Of a stretch of 48,143 bases of DNA, positions 47,137 through 48,143 are shown one piece after another. Each line of letters opens with the position of its first letter. The first letter of the stretch is position 1. Source of the stretch: a virus. Under the pieces are notes generated by a model. It was not told the origin of the DNA. It did not search any database and worked only from the letters and a program-made list of their open reading frames with translations. Location of the stretch: positions 1-48,143 of the IMG/VR virus record IMGVR_UViG_3300044971_001893. One strand, given 5' to 3'. The translations under genes were made by a program, and so were the position numbers.

Positions 47137-47208
47137 AGCCGACGAAAGGATTTGAACCTTCAACCTATTGATTACAAATCAATTGCACTACCGTTGTGCT
47201 ACATCGGC
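47137..47208 (-). tRNA. tRNA-Thr (TGT)
   Basis: 72 nt. Acceptor GCCGATG/CGTCGGC, anticodon arm ATTGA-TTTGTAA-TCAAT (TGT), T arm GAAGG-TTCAAAT-CCTTT, T73. First tRNA of the array after promoter 47217-47245. Confidence 0.92.
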
Positions 47209-47210
47209 AT

Positions 47211-47405
47211 TTATATATCATACTCTTGCTGCCAACCCCTGTCAATGTCTTGTCGTGTTCTTTGACGTTTTGGCCTGTTATCAATAGTAGTATCCCGATG
47301 CTCCTTGTGTCCGGTAGGAGTTTCCCAAGGCTTTTTTGTCTTGATTTTGACCTTACCGTACTTGCGGCGTGGTCTGGTATCGTCGTTGTTGTGGAGCGTA
47401 ATCAT
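47211..47405 (-). CDS. Small basic protein
   Basis: 64 residues from the ATG with GGACA upstream. Very basic and polar (RPRRKYGKVKIKTKKPW). Not recognised. It overlaps the upstream membrane-protein gene by 53 bp and the tRNA promoter lies in its 3' end. Confidence 0.5.
   Translation of the reverse strand: MITLHNNDDTRPRRKYGKVKIKTKKPWETPTGHKEHRDTTIDNRPKRQRTRQDIDRGWQQEYDI
47217..47245 (-). promoter_or_regulatory. Promoter of the tRNA array
   Basis: TTGACA, 17 nt, TATGAT; the -10 ends 9 bp before the tRNA-Thr 5' end, as expected for a tRNA promoter. No CGAT box. Confidence 0.8.
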
Positions 47406-47610
47406 GCCATTGTCCATTTTCGTGTAAGTAGAAAACCTTGTCAACATTAGGGTCGTAAGCCATTAAGCAGTATTGTACCGGATAAACCACTTTTGTCAAT
47501 ACTTCTTTTTTAGGCAGTTTGGGTATTTTTATATCGCCCTTCTGATAGTCTTTGACCCCATTATAGGCCAAACCCAATAGAGCGATCACAACCCCTATCC
47601 ACTGGATCAT
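47353..47610 (-). CDS. Membrane-anchored protein
   Basis: 85 residues from the ATG with GAGGAG upstream. One N-terminal hydrophobic helix (MIQWIGVVIALLGLAYNG), then a soluble region (PVQYCLMAYDPNVDKVFYLH). Not recognised. Promoter 47633-47661 upstream. Confidence 0.6.
   Translation of the reverse strand: MIQWIGVVIALLGLAYNGVKDYQKGDIKIPKLPKKEVLTKVVYPVQYCLMAYDPNVDKVFYLHENGQWHDYAPQQRRYQTTPQVR
47472..47499 (-). promoter_or_regulatory. Sigma70-like promoter
   Basis: TTGACA, 16 nt, TACAAT within the 47353-47610 gene; would drive the basic protein at 47211-47405. Confidence 0.6.
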
Positions 47611-47632
47611 TCTTTCTCCTCTGCGTCTGATT

Positions 47633-47661
47633 ACCATACCATAGTTATCGGCACTTGCCAA
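47633..47661 (-). promoter_or_regulatory. Promoter with GCCGATAAC box
   Basis: TTGGCA, 17 nt containing GTGCCGATAACTATGG, TATGGT; both boxes are weaker than in the other members but the CGATAAC box is retained. Confidence 0.6.
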
Positions 47662-47693
47662 CACGCTCTTTAATTTTTCTTAAGTACTTGAAG

Positions 47694-47746
47694 CATAAGG
47701 AGTTACGATCAGCCGGGCCGGCCCCGCTCGCCCTAAGTGCTTACGC
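47694..47746. repeat. GC-rich intergenic repeat, copy C
   Basis: ATAAGGAGTTACG, then GGGCCGGCCCC (palindromic core), then CGCCCTAAGTGCTTACG. Same spacing as copy B. Situated between two minus-strand genes with no T-tract, so not an ordinary terminator. Confidence 0.7.
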
Positions 47747-47767
47747 CCAAAGGGTTTGCGGTTAGTT

Positions 47768-48010
47768 TTATTCGTCTTCTCTATTTATTTCCCAGCCTGC
47801 TAGCCTACATACTTTATTTAGTTTGATAACCTGCGTTAACTTATCGGCCGTAGTATAGTCTCTAAAACCACGCTCATCTATATAGAAGTATTCGTCTAGT
47901 ACGTCAAACTTATTGCTTTCGCCCAGAGTAGTTACTGCTGCCTCAAGAGGATTTTTACTGGTTGAGTAGATTAGTTCTAGAGTACCGCATTTAACATAAT
48001 ATTTAGACAT
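47768..48010 (-). CDS. Hypothetical protein
   Basis: 80 residues from the ATG at 48010 (the frame extends upstream). MSKYYVKCGTLELIYSTSKN, then YFYIDERGFRDYTT: a beta-rich domain of a type seen in small phage proteins. Overlaps the partial upstream gene by 8 bp. Confidence 0.6.
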   Translation of the reverse strand: MSKYYVKCGTLELIYSTSKNPLEAAVTTLGESNKFDVLDEYFYIDERGFRDYTTADKLTQVIKLNKVCRLAGWEINREDE

Positions 48011-48143
48011 AACATTCCTCGCATTTAGAGCAGTCACAATAAGTATCATCAACGCCTTGATAGCAAACTTCTGGAAACATATCATCGTCCGTATATCCGA
48101 TACTTTCTCGTCCAAAGTCAATCGGAACTAATATCCTAGATTT
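48003..48143 (-). CDS. C-terminal end of a Cys-rich protein (partial)
   Basis: 46 residues to the stop; the start is outside the window. Ends CYQGVDDTYCDCSKCEECYV with five close Cys, suggesting a zinc site. Not recognised. Confidence 0.5.
   Translation of the reverse strand, partial: KSRILVPIDFGRESIGYTDDDMFPEVCYQGVDDTYCDCSKCEECYV

Noticed and set aside
1-48143. CRISPR array or restriction/anti-phage island
   Set aside because: No regularly spaced direct repeats with unique spacers and no Cas, restriction or abortive-infection gene set was found.

Overview
This window is part of a large tailed-phage genome (Caudoviricetes), not a bacterial chromosome. About 110 short, tightly packed or overlapping genes lie almost all on the minus strand. 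Phage signature genes are present: rIIA and rIIB homologues, T4-type endonuclease VII, ThyX, an ATP-dependent DNA ligase, free-standing HNH endonucleases, a tRNA array and a tmRNA. There are no rRNA, ribosomal-protein or central-metabolism genes. The DNA is AT-rich and the phage tRNAs mostly serve A-ending codons. The host cannot be fixed from sequence. Two tiny exported Cys-containing proteins and a GACC-type Cys motif in the first gene remind me of Planctomycetota proteins, which is only a weak hint.

Layout. 1-2.1 kb: the N-terminal part of a large Thr/Pro-repeat structural protein plus three small genes. 2.2-9.2 kb: an accessory block with the main group of plus-strand genes. It holds a GT2-GT32 glycosyltransferase fusion, a methyltransferase, a cupin, a HAD-type protein and a capsule-glycosyltransferase-like protein, interleaved with a subtilisin-like and a trypsin-like protease and an HNH nuclease. 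9.2-12.6 kb: RuvB, a zinc-ribbon protein with a RuvA-like C-terminal domain, and an archaeo-eukaryotic-type (RepB-like) primase. 12.7-16.4 kb: rIIB and rIIA behind a consensus promoter. 16.5-22.3 kb: small genes, including a miniature kinase-like protein, exported peptides, a periplasmic thioredoxin and an HhH-type glycosylase-like protein. 22.3-32.5 kb: DNA ligase, endonuclease VII, a complete tmRNA, tRNA-Ile, a deaminase, UV-damage endonuclease, a metallopeptidase and ThyX. 32.6-40.7 kb: a dense run of small conserved phage proteins of unknown function, an ASCH protein and several membrane peptides. 40.7-48.1 kb: a second GT2 enzyme, an exported cysteine peptidase-like protein, a DUF932 protein, a phosphoribosyltransferase, a PD-(D/E)XK nuclease and an array of tRNAs.

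The DNA-metabolism genes form a coherent set: primase, ligase, RuvB with a RuvA-like partner, endonuclease VII, repair enzymes, and nucleotide supply through ThyX and the deaminase. The glycan cassette probably modifies the virion or the infected-cell surface. The tmRNA and tRNAs adjust translation.

The most striking non-coding signal is a class of about 22 sigma70-like promoters (TTGACA, 16-17 nt, TATAAT-like). Fourteen of them carry a CGAT core, usually as GCCGATA, inside the spacer. Other recurring signals are a 44-bp promoter-like element (2 copies), a TAGTCAGCGAG element (4 copies, two associated with a duplicated gene) and GC-rich palindromic repeats at 43.9, 45.1 and 47.7 kb.
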